64,000 nucleotides of DNA from contig MVRV01000077.1 in the NCBI GenBank assembly GCA_002068015.1, positions 1 to 64,000 on the forward strand, given 5' to 3'. Position 1 is the stretch's first letter. Each line of letters opens with the position of its first letter. A program made the position numbers and the translations under genes. The DNA is from Smithella sp. PtaU1.Bin162. GTDB taxonomy: Bacteria; Desulfobacterota; Syntrophia; Syntrophales; Smithellaceae. Below are positions 1 to 6,594 of this stretch, piece by piece. The notes below the pieces were generated by a model. That model had not been told where the DNA came from, did not search any database, and saw only the letters and a program-made list of their open reading frames with translations.

Positions 1-87
1 TTTCCCGCGATAGCAGATCTTTTACGGCAACTCGCCGCTGAAGAAAAAATGCATGAAGAGAGATTTAGGAAGTTAAGAGAGAAATGA
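1..87 (+). CDS. C-terminal end of a ferritin-like/rubrerythrin-type protein (5' end outside window)
   Basis: Only the last 28 codons are present, open from base 1 to a TGA at 85-87. The visible helix contains LAAEEKMHEERF, which resembles the last helix of ferritin-like diiron proteins (rubrerythrin family), where E and E-x-x-H residues bind iron. The family call rests on this short motif alone. A strong change in base composition begins downstream, so this may be the last host gene before the accessory block. Confidence 0.5.
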   Translation, partial: FPAIADLLRQLAAEEKMHEERFRKLREK

Positions 88-139
88 TTTATACCCACGT
101 TTTAAGCAAAGACGACCATGGCGTTCGAAGTCCTTTTGT

Positions 140-166
140 CGGTCTTATACAGACTATATAAGACCG
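140..166. repeat. Inverted repeat around the first GTCTTATACAGA copy
   Basis: Arms CGGTCTTATA (140-149) and TATAAGACCG (157-166) are perfect reverse complements around a 7-base centre. The central TTATACAG-A-CTATATAA is itself a near palindrome and matches the third copy at 281-297 (TTATACAG-A-CTGTATAA) except for one base. A dimeric DNA-binding protein site is the simplest reading. Confidence 0.6.
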
Positions 167-277
167 ATGCGAAAGATGACGCTTTGAAGTTTACCAGGTT
201 GATTTTATGTAATAATAGCTGCAATATTGGAAACATGGTAAAACGTCTTATACAGAAGGAAGCAGTCTGTGTTTGCT

Positions 278-297
278 GTCTTATACAGACTGTATAA
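278..297. promoter_or_regulatory. Candidate operator palindrome before the Nmad3-like gene
   Basis: GTCTTATACAG-A-CTGTATAA contains a perfect 8+8 bp palindrome around a central A (281-297). It overlaps a TATAAT-like hexamer at 293-298, about 36 bp before the proposed ATG at 334. A regulator bound here could block transcription of the two-gene unit. No matching -35 element at ideal spacing was found, so the promoter itself is uncertain. Confidence 0.45.
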
Positions 298-333
298 TCA
301 TTGTTCGGCGCGAAAGCATCGACAAGGTACACG

Positions 334-1011
334 ATGAGCAAAGCCCTATTACTGAGAGTTGGCATCGATTCGGGGTGCGGTGGCACGCTGGGACCGATCT
401 TTCCGGACAGCACGTTCGAATACGTGCCCATACCAGAAAGTCCGAAATACGTAGGTCCACGAAGTGTGTTCTACCGTGACTTGCCGGCGCGCCACTACGG
501 CACGCTGGCGCAATACGTTCCCGCCCGATACCGTATGGCGGCTGCCCATTACGATCCGGAGTTTGAGACCTTCACTTACGGGGATCCGACCCGAAATAAG
601 CGCGCCCAACTCCTTCGCCTTATCGATGGGGATCTATTGATATTCTACGCAGGGCTATGTCCGGTTGGATATCGGGCTGCAAGCCGACTCTATATCATCG
701 GCTACTTCACTGTTGCGTCCGTGGAAAGTATGACGGCAACGGACTCCTGGCCCCCGACGAATTATCCGCACATGCTCGGGAATGCGCACCTCCGCCGCAA
801 TCGGCCCGATGACGGCTTGGTTGTGGTATGTGGGCAGACTCGGGCGAGTAGGTTGCTCGATCGAGCGATTGCGATCTCCGATGAGGCGCAACGTGCCACG
901 CCCGAGACCGAAAAGCGAATGGGCATCCGTGGGTCCCTTATGCGCGCTATCGGAAGATGGGTTCCCCAGGAATGTATCGATGATGTTTTACACATGATTA
1001 TCCAGCGATGA
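334..1011 (+). CDS. Nmad3-type putative nucleotide modification protein
   Basis: This 225-residue protein starts MSKALLLRVGIDSGCGGTLG and continues with an IPIPE motif. Those features match my recollection of Nucleotide modification associated domain 3 (Nmad3), a family predicted from phage and bacterial neighbourhoods to take part in DNA base modification; its biochemistry is not established. I chose ATG 334 because the conserved N-terminus begins there; an in-frame TTG at 301 would add 11 poorly conserved residues. The gene overlaps the next one by ATGA at 1008-1011, which implies translational coupling. A 60-base sample (361-420) is about 63% G+C, well above neighbouring host genes (about 48% at 5041-5100), so acquisition by transfer is likely. 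Confidence 0.65.
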   Translation: MSKALLLRVGIDSGCGGTLGPIFPDSTFEYVPIPESPKYVGPRSVFYRDLPARHYGTLAQYVPARYRMAAAHYDPEFETFTYGDPTRNKRAQLLRLIDGDLLIFYAGLCPVGYRAASRLYIIGYFTVASVESMTATDSWPPTNYPHMLGNAHLRRNRPDDGLVVVCGQTRASRLLDRAIAISDEAQRATPETEKRMGIRGSLMRAIGRWVPQECIDDVLHMIIQR

Positions 1012-1580
1012 ACTACAGAATGGCCGAAGAAGAACGGATAAAGCGGGTATTGATCTATAAGAGGACGCACGAGGGCGATCCTGATCCCGCAATGGGCGTG
1101 TTCGGGAATCATTGCTGCATGGGGACAGTTCGCGGATGGAACTATGACGCAGTAATTGGTGTTGGAGGGACAAGGCCATGGCCTCAATACCAGGGGATCG
1201 CGGAGAAGCTCAACTGGATCGGGATCGGTCCACGCAGGAGTGGTGGTGTACGCCGTCCCAAAGTGGCCTTCGACCATTTTTTGTATGACGGCCAGAAAGG
1301 CCCGATGCTACTCGACATCGCGCCAACCCTAGCACAACGAATGTATCGCAAGAATGCGAGGCTGCTCATTGCCACGCCATCCTCTTCGGAGTGGTCGGAT
1401 GTTAAGAACATTCTCGATCTTGCGAGGACCGCGCCGGCTTCGGGTCAACTCACGGGCGCGCGTCGACGGAACTTGCACGAGAAGGCCGACGAATGCCATT
1501 CAGACTCTTGTAGTTCAACGTCGGCGGTTCGTAAAACCGAACAAGAGAATCCAGCCGACGCCAAAGAACATCGCGGCTGA
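1008..1580 (+). CDS. Conserved protein of unknown function coupled to the Nmad3-like gene
   Basis: The 190-residue product has a well-ordered first 140 residues with motifs such as IYKRTHEGDPDP, GVFGNH, VIGVGG and WIGIGP. I cannot assign a family. The GTHG-type glycine turns and the fixed coupling to the Nmad3-like gene suggest a shared pathway, possibly nucleotide or DNA base modification; that is inference. The last 35 or so residues are low in pattern and the stop codon lies inside the attC-like hairpin at 1536-1595, so the C-terminus is probably read-through into recombination-site sequence. An internal ATG at 1020 is an alternative start, but the ATGA overlap favours 1008. Confidence 0.65.
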   Translation: MNYRMAEEERIKRVLIYKRTHEGDPDPAMGVFGNHCCMGTVRGWNYDAVIGVGGTRPWPQYQGIAEKLNWIGIGPRRSGGVRRPKVAFDHFLYDGQKGPMLLDIAPTLAQRMYRKNARLLIATPSSSEWSDVKNILDLARTAPASGQLTGARRRNLHEKADECHSDSCSSTSAVRKTEQENPADAKEHRG

Positions 1581-1595
1581 TTCTCGACGTTGGGG
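1536..1595 (+). other. attC-like integron recombination site
   Basis: The stretch has the order expected of an attC: an R''-like box ACCGAAC (1536-1542), a left arm GAGAATCCAGCCG (1545-1557), a short loop, a right arm CGGCTGATTCTC (1574-1585) and an R'-like box GTTGGGG (1589-1595). The arms pair except for one extra C on the left, like the extrahelical base of known attC sites. Read in the AAC frame it encodes NKRIQPTPKNIAADSRRW. I recall close variants of that peptide at the ends of many hypothetical proteins, as expected if attC sites are translated. No integrase gene or attI is visible, so this would be a lone or CALIN-type cassette boundary. Confidence 0.6.
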
Positions 1596-1615
1596 TGCTA
1601 AAAAAAGAAAACCGT

Positions 1616-2977
1616 ATGCAAAATATTAAATTATATAATGCACTGGCAGTATTGACAAAAAAATCATTAGAAATCATTTCAAAGTCTATTGATAAGAACT
1701 TTGTTGTCGTCAATGAAAGCACCTGGGTAAAACAAGACAACGAAACATATGTAAGGCAGGGGATGCAACGACCTTTGTGGGGGATAGTCCTTCATAAGGC
1801 AAAAGATGAAATAACAAAGACCGAAGAATTTGTAGAATTTTCTAAAATCACAAATTCAGATCAAATCATTTCTCCCCAGCTAAATACTCTAGTTGGTACT
1901 TGTATGGGACGGAGTAGGTTTGAGCTTTTCAGCATTGTTTTTAACTCATTGTCTCCTTTCTTGACAGATACAGAAATAGTCAATTTTGATGATCAGATAT
2001 TCAAAACGGAATATTCAAAAATAGAAAAAGCATTATATTCAGACAAAATTGAATTAGAGAGACTAACCCCATTATGCGGGTTCTTGACAGATTCCCCCAA
2101 CTTTGTGCTTGATGATAAACTTTCTATCGTAAAATTATCTGACCCCGAAGTACTTCAGATGCTGAGATTGGGGATAAAAATAGGAGATACTTTCGGTCAG
2201 GAAGACTTCATCCATCATATACATCAATTTGCCATAAAATTAACATACGACCTTCCTAAGATTGCTGGAGATGGGGACATCCAAGGAAACATCGATGCGC
2301 ATATTCCCTATGTAAATGGCACTCTCGAACAAAAATTGCTTAGTGCACTTCGGTTGTTTAAAGAAGGTAAAATCTACGCATTAGGTACTGTTGTTAGGAG
2401 TAACAGCATATTTAACGTAGGAGTTTCTTACAACCTTGGGACTACATCGAGAGCTTTTATAGAGAATAAATTCCAACTATCTGAAACCGAAAGGGATAAA
2501 TTTATTAAATTCTGGGAAGTGTATCAAGGAACGAATATTCCAGAAAACAATTTTTTGTCTGTAGCAATTCGAAGATTTAGTCAAGCAAATGAGCGGGTAA
2601 GTACTGAAGATAAGATTATTGACCTTTTCATAAGTGCCGAGGCTCTTTTCTTAAGTTCTGGGGGCAGCTTCCAAGGTGAATTGAAATACCGTCTATCTCA
2701 CAGGGCTGCAATGTTTCTTGATGATGAGAAAGACAAGCAAAGAGAGGTCTTTAAGTTTATGCAAAAAGCATATGATGTGAGAAGTGCGATTGTTCATGGT
2801 ACTGCACTTAACCTTCCCAAAAAAGATGATGGCATGCCTTACTTGCTCGAAGAATTTTGCAAACGCTTAGAGTCCGACCTCCGCGTTGCAATAAATAAAA
2901 CAATCAAACAGGCATCAACGGCGAAAAATCCGAACAAAGTCTTAGAATGGGATTCGATTATCTTTCCTTCAGGGTAG
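1616..2977 (+). CDS. ApeA-like HEPN domain protein (putative defence RNase)
   Basis: This 453-residue protein has an uncharacterised N-terminal two thirds and an all-helical C-terminal third of ApeA-like HEPN type. That part has a DKIIDLFISAEALF helix, a YRLSHRAAMFL helix and an R389-SAIV-H394 motif matching the HEPN RxxxxH catalytic signature. HEPN proteins of this kind are usually RNases or toxins in anti-phage systems. ATG 1616 was preferred to GTG 1595 because the GTG lies within the attC-like R' box. The gene is AT-rich (about 23% G+C in 1981-2040), in sharp contrast to the gene pair before it, so the two were probably acquired separately. Confidence 0.65.
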   Translation: MQNIKLYNALAVLTKKSLEIISKSIDKNFVVVNESTWVKQDNETYVRQGMQRPLWGIVLHKAKDEITKTEEFVEFSKITNSDQIISPQLNTLVGTCMGRSRFELFSIVFNSLSPFLTDTEIVNFDDQIFKTEYSKIEKALYSDKIELERLTPLCGFLTDSPNFVLDDKLSIVKLSDPEVLQMLRLGIKIGDTFGQEDFIHHIHQFAIKLTYDLPKIAGDGDIQGNIDAHIPYVNGTLEQKLLSALRLFKEGKIYALGTVVRSNSIFNVGVSYNLGTTSRAFIENKFQLSETERDKFIKFWEVYQGTNIPENNFLSVAIRRFSQANERVSTEDKIIDLFISAEALFLSSGGSFQGELKYRLSHRAAMFLDDEKDKQREVFKFMQKAYDVRSAIVHGTALNLPKKDDGMPYLLEEFCKRLESDLRVAINKTIKQASTAKNPNKVLEWDSIIFPSG

Positions 2978-2982
2978 GACGG

Positions 2983-3081
2983 GGGACGCCCTTAAGAAAT
3001 TAAGTATCTAAGAGCGGTTTGCCTTAAAATAGTTTACAGTGAAGGAATAAAAGCAATAACTTAAATACTTAAGGGCGTCCC
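2983..3081. repeat. Long inverted repeat after the HEPN gene
   Basis: GGGACGCCCTTAAG (2983-2996) is a perfect reverse complement of CTTAAGGGCGTCCC (3068-3081). Pairing continues inward with few mismatches through AAATTAAGTAT and its partner near 3056-3067. The 71-base interior encodes nothing. It could act as a bidirectional terminator, but the length suggests a MITE or REP-type element, perhaps mobilised by a Y1 (RAYT-like) transposase elsewhere. Confidence 0.65.
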
Positions 3082-3103
3082 GTATGGACGGCTAATTCCA
3101 TGT

Positions 3104-3119
3104 CCTCCGCTGGCGGAGG
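3104..3119. repeat. Small palindrome before the DUF559 gene
   Basis: CCTCCGC-TG-GCGGAGG forms a 7-bp hairpin and is followed at 3121-3132 by GTCACAAAGTGAC, a second short palindrome. Together they resemble REP units and end just before the ribosome-binding site of the next gene. Confidence 0.5.
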
Positions 3120-3149
3120 TGTCACAAAGTGACGGAGGTGGAAGATCAA

Positions 3150-3599
3150 ATGACTTTTGATGTCTTTAATAATTGTGGTTATAACAAGAATCTAAGATCG
3201 CTTGCCGGTAATTTACGTCGTAATATGACAAAATCGGAATCATGCTTATGGAAATATGCTTTGAAAGCTAAACAACTTAAAGGCTATCAATTTCGAAGGC
3301 AAAGACCTGTCTTGAATTATATTGCTGATTTTATATGCAAAGAATTAATGCTGATTATAGAGGTTGACGGGATTACTCACGATGTGGAAGTTTCATCAGC
3401 CAAAGACAAAAAACGTGAAGAGGAACTTAGCCGGGCAGGTTTTAAAGTAATTAGATTTACCGACGAGGAAGTATTAATAAACATGGCAGGTGTCATAACA
3501 GCAATTGAGAAAAATATTGAAACCATAGAAGCGTCCACCCCCTCAATCCCCCGCCGGCGGGGGACAGGCAAAGCAAATAATGACGGGAGAGTTAATTGA
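3150..3599 (+). CDS. DUF559 domain protein, endonuclease (Vsr-like) fold
   Basis: The 149-residue product matches DUF559, a family related to very-short-patch-repair and other PD-(D/E)xK-type nucleases. Residues consistent with the active site are E30 in the MTKSE motif, D60 in YIADF and E71/D73 in IIEVDG. Such single-domain proteins are often found beside repeats and mobile DNA, and their substrates are unknown. I chose ATG 3150 because GGAGGTGG (3134-3141) sits about 8 bases upstream; a GTG at 3129 would lie within that repeat region. The last 20 codons include a perfect 18-bp palindrome (3547-3564), so the C-terminus was probably created by a repeat insertion. Confidence 0.75.
   Translation: MTFDVFNNCGYNKNLRSLAGNLRRNMTKSESCLWKYALKAKQLKGYQFRRQRPVLNYIADFICKELMLIIEVDGITHDVEVSSAKDKKREEELSRAGFKVIRFTDEEVLINMAGVITAIEKNIETIEASTPSIPRRRGTGKANNDGRVN
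3547..3564. repeat. Perfect 18-bp GC-rich palindrome inside the DUF559 3' end
   Basis: TCCCCCGCC and its reverse complement GGCGGGGGA are adjacent, forming a REP-like palindrome that the gene reads as SIPRRRGTG. Repeats of this shape are often scattered in deltaproteobacterial genomes. That is family knowledge; copy number here cannot be seen from one window. Confidence 0.65.
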
Positions 3600-3688
3600 G
3601 GTACAGTATCTTTTCGGGAATGACAAAATAGATAAATTGCTGCAGTTTTGTTCAATCCTTGATATATGCGGCGTCATAATTTTTAAAT

Positions 3689-4531
3689 TTAAAAATTTTC
3701 CTGCCAGCTGACCATGTAATCCAGTGAGTTCTTCTTGGGAGGGTTCTCGCTGATCTTCCAACTGCCTGAAATACCAATTTCCTTTGCCGTATATTCAAAA
3801 TGGTTCATGGCTATGCCCATGTCGAGATCCTGAATGGGTACCTCCCGTAATGTATAACCGAAAGCCCGATCCAGATAAAAATGAAAAGAATTACCGGTGT
3901 TATCAAGCACGATACGCCAGGGTTGCTTGTTGGAAGCCGACGGCGCCAGCCGGACATTTTCCAGCGCTTCGGCATATTTCCCGGCCTGTTCCTCGGTGAG
4001 CGGTGTCGTAAAATCTCCGGCAAAAAACATCTCCGGCCAGGGTTTGCGAAAATTGGACCCGGCAAAGCGGCGGAATATTTTTTCCATGAACGATTTTTGA
4101 TCGGTGGGATAACCTATCGGGCTTACGGCCGGAAGGAGTTCGTCATCGGAGCGGTTGATGACTTTAGCAAAGCCGCTTGCGTTGAAAGTGCCCGCAAGCC
4201 AGCAGGTGCCGAGCCCGAGTGCCGTCGCCTGCAGGATCAGAGTTTCCATACAGTAACCGTAATCAACTACTGCGTTATCGGCTTTCTTTATTTTTCCGGC
4301 GAGAAATAGCCGCGCATTTTTGATGACGCCATAAGTACCGGTATTTTTCCACTCTTCGGGTGAGGATATATCCGGATTGATTAAACGGAATAAAGGTTTG
4401 TTGCCGAACGGTCCCGCATGCTCTTTAGTGACGATGCTTGCAAACTTCTGCAGTATTTCTTCGTTAAGCGGTTGCAGCGCATACGTCCGGCAGGAGATGC
4501 GTTTTTTGATCAGTGCGGATATTTCCGGCAT
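3689..4531 (-). CDS. Nitroreductase family protein (TM nitroreductase type)
   Basis: The 280-residue product starts MPEISALIKKRISCRTY, the FMN-binding RxSxRxY region of nitroreductases, and has two related halves like the putative TM nitroreductase family (PF14512). The LILQATALGLGTCW helix and the APSASNKQPWR loop are typical flavin-contact segments. It probably reduces a small quinone, nitro or flavin substrate with NAD(P)H; the true substrate is unknown. A ribosome-binding site AGGGGGA precedes the start on the minus strand. It is transcribed away from nnr. Confidence 0.8.
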   Translation of the reverse strand: MPEISALIKKRISCRTYALQPLNEEILQKFASIVTKEHAGPFGNKPLFRLINPDISSPEEWKNTGTYGVIKNARLFLAGKIKKADNAVVDYGYCMETLILQATALGLGTCWLAGTFNASGFAKVINRSDDELLPAVSPIGYPTDQKSFMEKIFRRFAGSNFRKPWPEMFFAGDFTTPLTEEQAGKYAEALENVRLAPSASNKQPWRIVLDNTGNSFHFYLDRAFGYTLREVPIQDLDMGIAMNHFEYTAKEIGISGSWKISENPPKKNSLDYMVSWQENF

Positions 4532-4609
4532 AAAATCCCCCTAAAATTGTTGTTGGCAAAATTGCCGGGTAAATGTACTATAAGTAACCGGTAAAGAAAA
4601 ACGTTTTTA

Positions 4610-4775
4610 GCAGGCTGCTGAAAAAGGCTCCCGGCACACGCCGGGCAGGCATATGCGCAGTAAATCCGGCGAATGCCGGATACGCTTCGGCTCTCGCTGC
4701 TCACGTACCTCTAAAGTACGCTCCGCCGCTCGATTCTCGCGATGCCTTGCCTCTGAACCTTTTTGAGCAGCCTGC
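4610..4775. mobile_element. MITE-like large hairpin A (166 bp)
   Basis: The ends GCAGGCTGCTGAAAAAGG (4610-4627) and CCTTTTTGAGCAGCCTGC (4758-4775) are inverted repeats with one mismatch. Inside are smaller hairpins (CCCGGC..GCCGGG near 4631 and CCGGC..GCCGG near 4667) and a central ACGTAC-CTCTAAA-GTACGC. No gene is encoded. It resembles nonautonomous elements common in deltaproteobacterial intergenic regions, and its centre matches that of hairpin B at 53124-53246. Confidence 0.65.
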
Positions 4776-4863
4776 CGGTGGAATATTGAAAAATACTTAT
4801 CTGCTGCGTTTAGGTATATTTATAAACGATGCTATTTCGGTTGCAAAGACTAAATAATGCTTT

Positions 4864-4891
4864 GTAGAGACGTTGCATGCAACGTCTCTAC
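4864..4891. repeat. 28-bp REP palindrome, copy 1 (perfect)
   Basis: GTAGAGACGTTGCA is followed directly by its exact reverse complement. The same unit recurs at 6537-6564 and 7659-7686, always between genes, so nnr and the polyprenyl synthase are each bracketed by copies. The palindrome could form a hairpin in transcripts from either strand. Confidence 0.85.
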
Positions 4892-4966
4892 TTCGTAAAA
4901 ATTACCACCGATCCCCACTTAATGGGTACAACCGTGATTTTTACAGGTTTTGACGAGGAGAGATAT

Positions 4967-6532
4967 ATGAAACTAGCCACTGTCGAGGAAATGCGTTTCC
5001 TGGATCGCTCCGCCATGGAGAAACTGGGGATCAGTGAAGAAATCCTGATGGAGAATGCCGCTCTCGCTTCGATCAGGGTACTGCAAAGAGAAATAGGAAT
5101 CTCCGGTAAAAAATTTGTCGTCTTTTGCGGTTCCGGTAACAACGGTGGTGACGGTCTGGCCGTAGCCCGCCTTATTCATTCGAACGGTGGCATGGTAAAA
5201 ATATTTCTCACCGGTGACAGGAAAAAATATCGCGGTGCGGCCAAAACGAATCTGGACATTATTTCCAGATTGCCTGTTTTGGTAATTGATCTCCGGGCGA
5301 CGGCGGATGCGCGAAAAGATGTGATGCACTGCGACGCCGTCATTGATGCAATATTCGGCACAGGGCTTGACCGCGAGGTTAAAGGATTGGCTGCCGATGT
5401 TATCGGGCTTGTCAACGCTTGCCGTCATAAGGTTATATCGCTCGATATTCCTTCCGGTGTTAACGGCAATACCGGAGAAATTATGGGTGCGGCGGTCAAG
5501 GCCGATTATACGGTAACCTTCGGCCTGCCGAAGATAGGCAATATTCTTTATCCCGGCCATGAACTGTGCGGGAAGCTTTTTGTGACACATATTTCTTTCC
5601 CTCCCTCGTTTTATGCAAGCGATGATCTCAAGGTGGAAATAAACGGTTATGTGGCGCTGCCGCCGCGTCCGGCGGAAGCTTATAAGGGATCGATGGGTGA
5701 TGTCCTTTTCATTGCCGGGGCTGCCAATTATTACGGTGCGCCTTATTTTGCCGCCATGTCGTTTATGAAATCGGGTGGCGGCTACGCCAGACTTGCCGCT
5801 CCGCAATCCATTATTTCCACCATGGCGAAAAAAGGTCGGGAAATAGTTTATCTGCCGCAGGAAGAAACGGCTGCCGGAAGTATTGCTCTGAAAAACAAAC
5901 AACAATTGCTGACGGCGGCAAACGGTGTTGATCTGGTGGTTATCGGCCCCGGTCTTTCTTTGCAGGAGGAGACAGCCCGCCTGGTGAAGGAGCTGATAAG
6001 TAAAATCAAGATTCCTCTTTTAATTGATGGCGACGGACTTACTGCCTTAGCCTCTGATCCTTCTATTCTCCAAAAGCGTAAGGCGCAAACGATCCTGACG
6101 CCTCATTTGGGTGAAATGGCCAGGCTTACCGGAAAATCCGCCGCGGAAATCAGTAAAAATAAAATTACAATTCTACAGGAGACGGCTAAAAAACTTAAAG
6201 CCGCGATTGTCTTGAAAGGTGCGCATTCTTTGATCGGCCTGCCCGATGGCCGTGTTTATGTAAATTTAAGCGGCAATGCCGGAATGGCGACAGCCGGCTC
6301 CGGTGACGTGCTAACCGGTTGCATTGCAGCCATGTGCGGGATGGGGCTCACGCCGGGTGAGGCAACGCGCAAAGGTGTTTTTCTGCACGGCTATGCGGGT
6401 GACCTCGCGGCTCACAAAAAGGGTGCTGATGGTATTACGGCCAGGGATATTATGGAATTTTTACCACAGGCCATGAAAAATGACCGGGCCGGAAATATCG
6501 AAGCGGAATATTTCGCTCCGCCGGTAATTTGA
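4967..6532 (+). CDS. nnr: Bifunctional NAD(P)H-hydrate epimerase / ADP-dependent NAD(P)H-hydrate dehydratase
   Basis: This 521-residue enzyme repairs hydrated NADH and NADPH. The N-terminal YjeF_N epimerase domain (about 1-210) carries GNNGGDGL at 57-64 and the C-terminal ribokinase-like dehydratase domain (about 225-510) carries AGSGD at 443-447 with D447 as likely catalytic base. Length and domain order match the standard fused bacterial enzyme. ATG 4967 was chosen because GACGAGGAGAG lies just upstream and the conserved MKLATVEEMR starts there; the reading frame stays open further upstream, into the REP palindrome. Confidence 0.96.
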   Translation: MKLATVEEMRFLDRSAMEKLGISEEILMENAALASIRVLQREIGISGKKFVVFCGSGNNGGDGLAVARLIHSNGGMVKIFLTGDRKKYRGAAKTNLDIISRLPVLVIDLRATADARKDVMHCDAVIDAIFGTGLDREVKGLAADVIGLVNACRHKVISLDIPSGVNGNTGEIMGAAVKADYTVTFGLPKIGNILYPGHELCGKLFVTHISFPPSFYASDDLKVEINGYVALPPRPAEAYKGSMGDVLFIAGAANYYGAPYFAAMSFMKSGGGYARLAAPQSIISTMAKKGREIVYLPQEETAAGSIALKNKQQLLTAANGVDLVVIGPGLSLQEETARLVKELISKIKIPLLIDGDGLTALASDPSILQKRKAQTILTPHLGEMARLTGKSAAEISKNKITILQETAKKLKAAIVLKGAHSLIGLPDGRVYVNLSGNAGMATAGSGDVLTGCIAAMCGMGLTPGEATRKGVFLHGYAGDLAAHKKGADGITARDIMEFLPQAMKNDRAGNIEAEYFAPPVI

Positions 6533-6536
6533 TAAC

Positions 6537-6564
6537 GTAGAGACGGTGCATGCAACGTCTCTAC
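6537..6564. repeat. 28-bp REP palindrome, copy 2
   Basis: Same unit as at 4864-4891 with a single change (G for T at 6546). It lies between the convergent ends of nnr and the polyprenyl synthase gene, where a hairpin could also help terminate both transcripts. Confidence 0.85.
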
Positions 6565-6594
6565 AGACATAGAATGGTCTGGAGGCAACTTTCG

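Larger units (their letters stand above)
88..333. other. Gene-free stretch with repeated palindromic half-sites
   Basis: No credible gene lies here. The sequence GTCTTATACAGA occurs three times on the plus strand, at 142-153, 245-256 and 278-289. The first and third copies extend into near-perfect palindromes. It probably serves as the promoter and operator region of the gene pair that starts at 334, or as the remains of a recombination site. Confidence 0.5.

Noticed and set aside
762-1277. Long open frame on the minus strand inside the Nmad3-like region
   Set aside because: It is a reverse-strand shadow of two overlapping, motif-rich plus-strand genes, has no ribosome-binding site and no recognisable motif.
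1354-1629. Open frame across the attC-like site reading KRIQPTPKNIAADSRR
   Set aside because: The peptide is the translated attC-like sequence and overlaps the end of a better-supported gene; I treat it as evidence for the site, not as a protein.
4877-4966. Longer N-terminus for nnr starting in the REP palindrome
   Set aside because: The extra 30 residues come from repeat sequence, and a good ribosome-binding site precedes ATG 4967.
4973-5905. 310-codon open frame on the minus strand within nnr
   Set aside because: It mirrors nnr, which has full domain motifs on the plus strand; the shadow has no family features.
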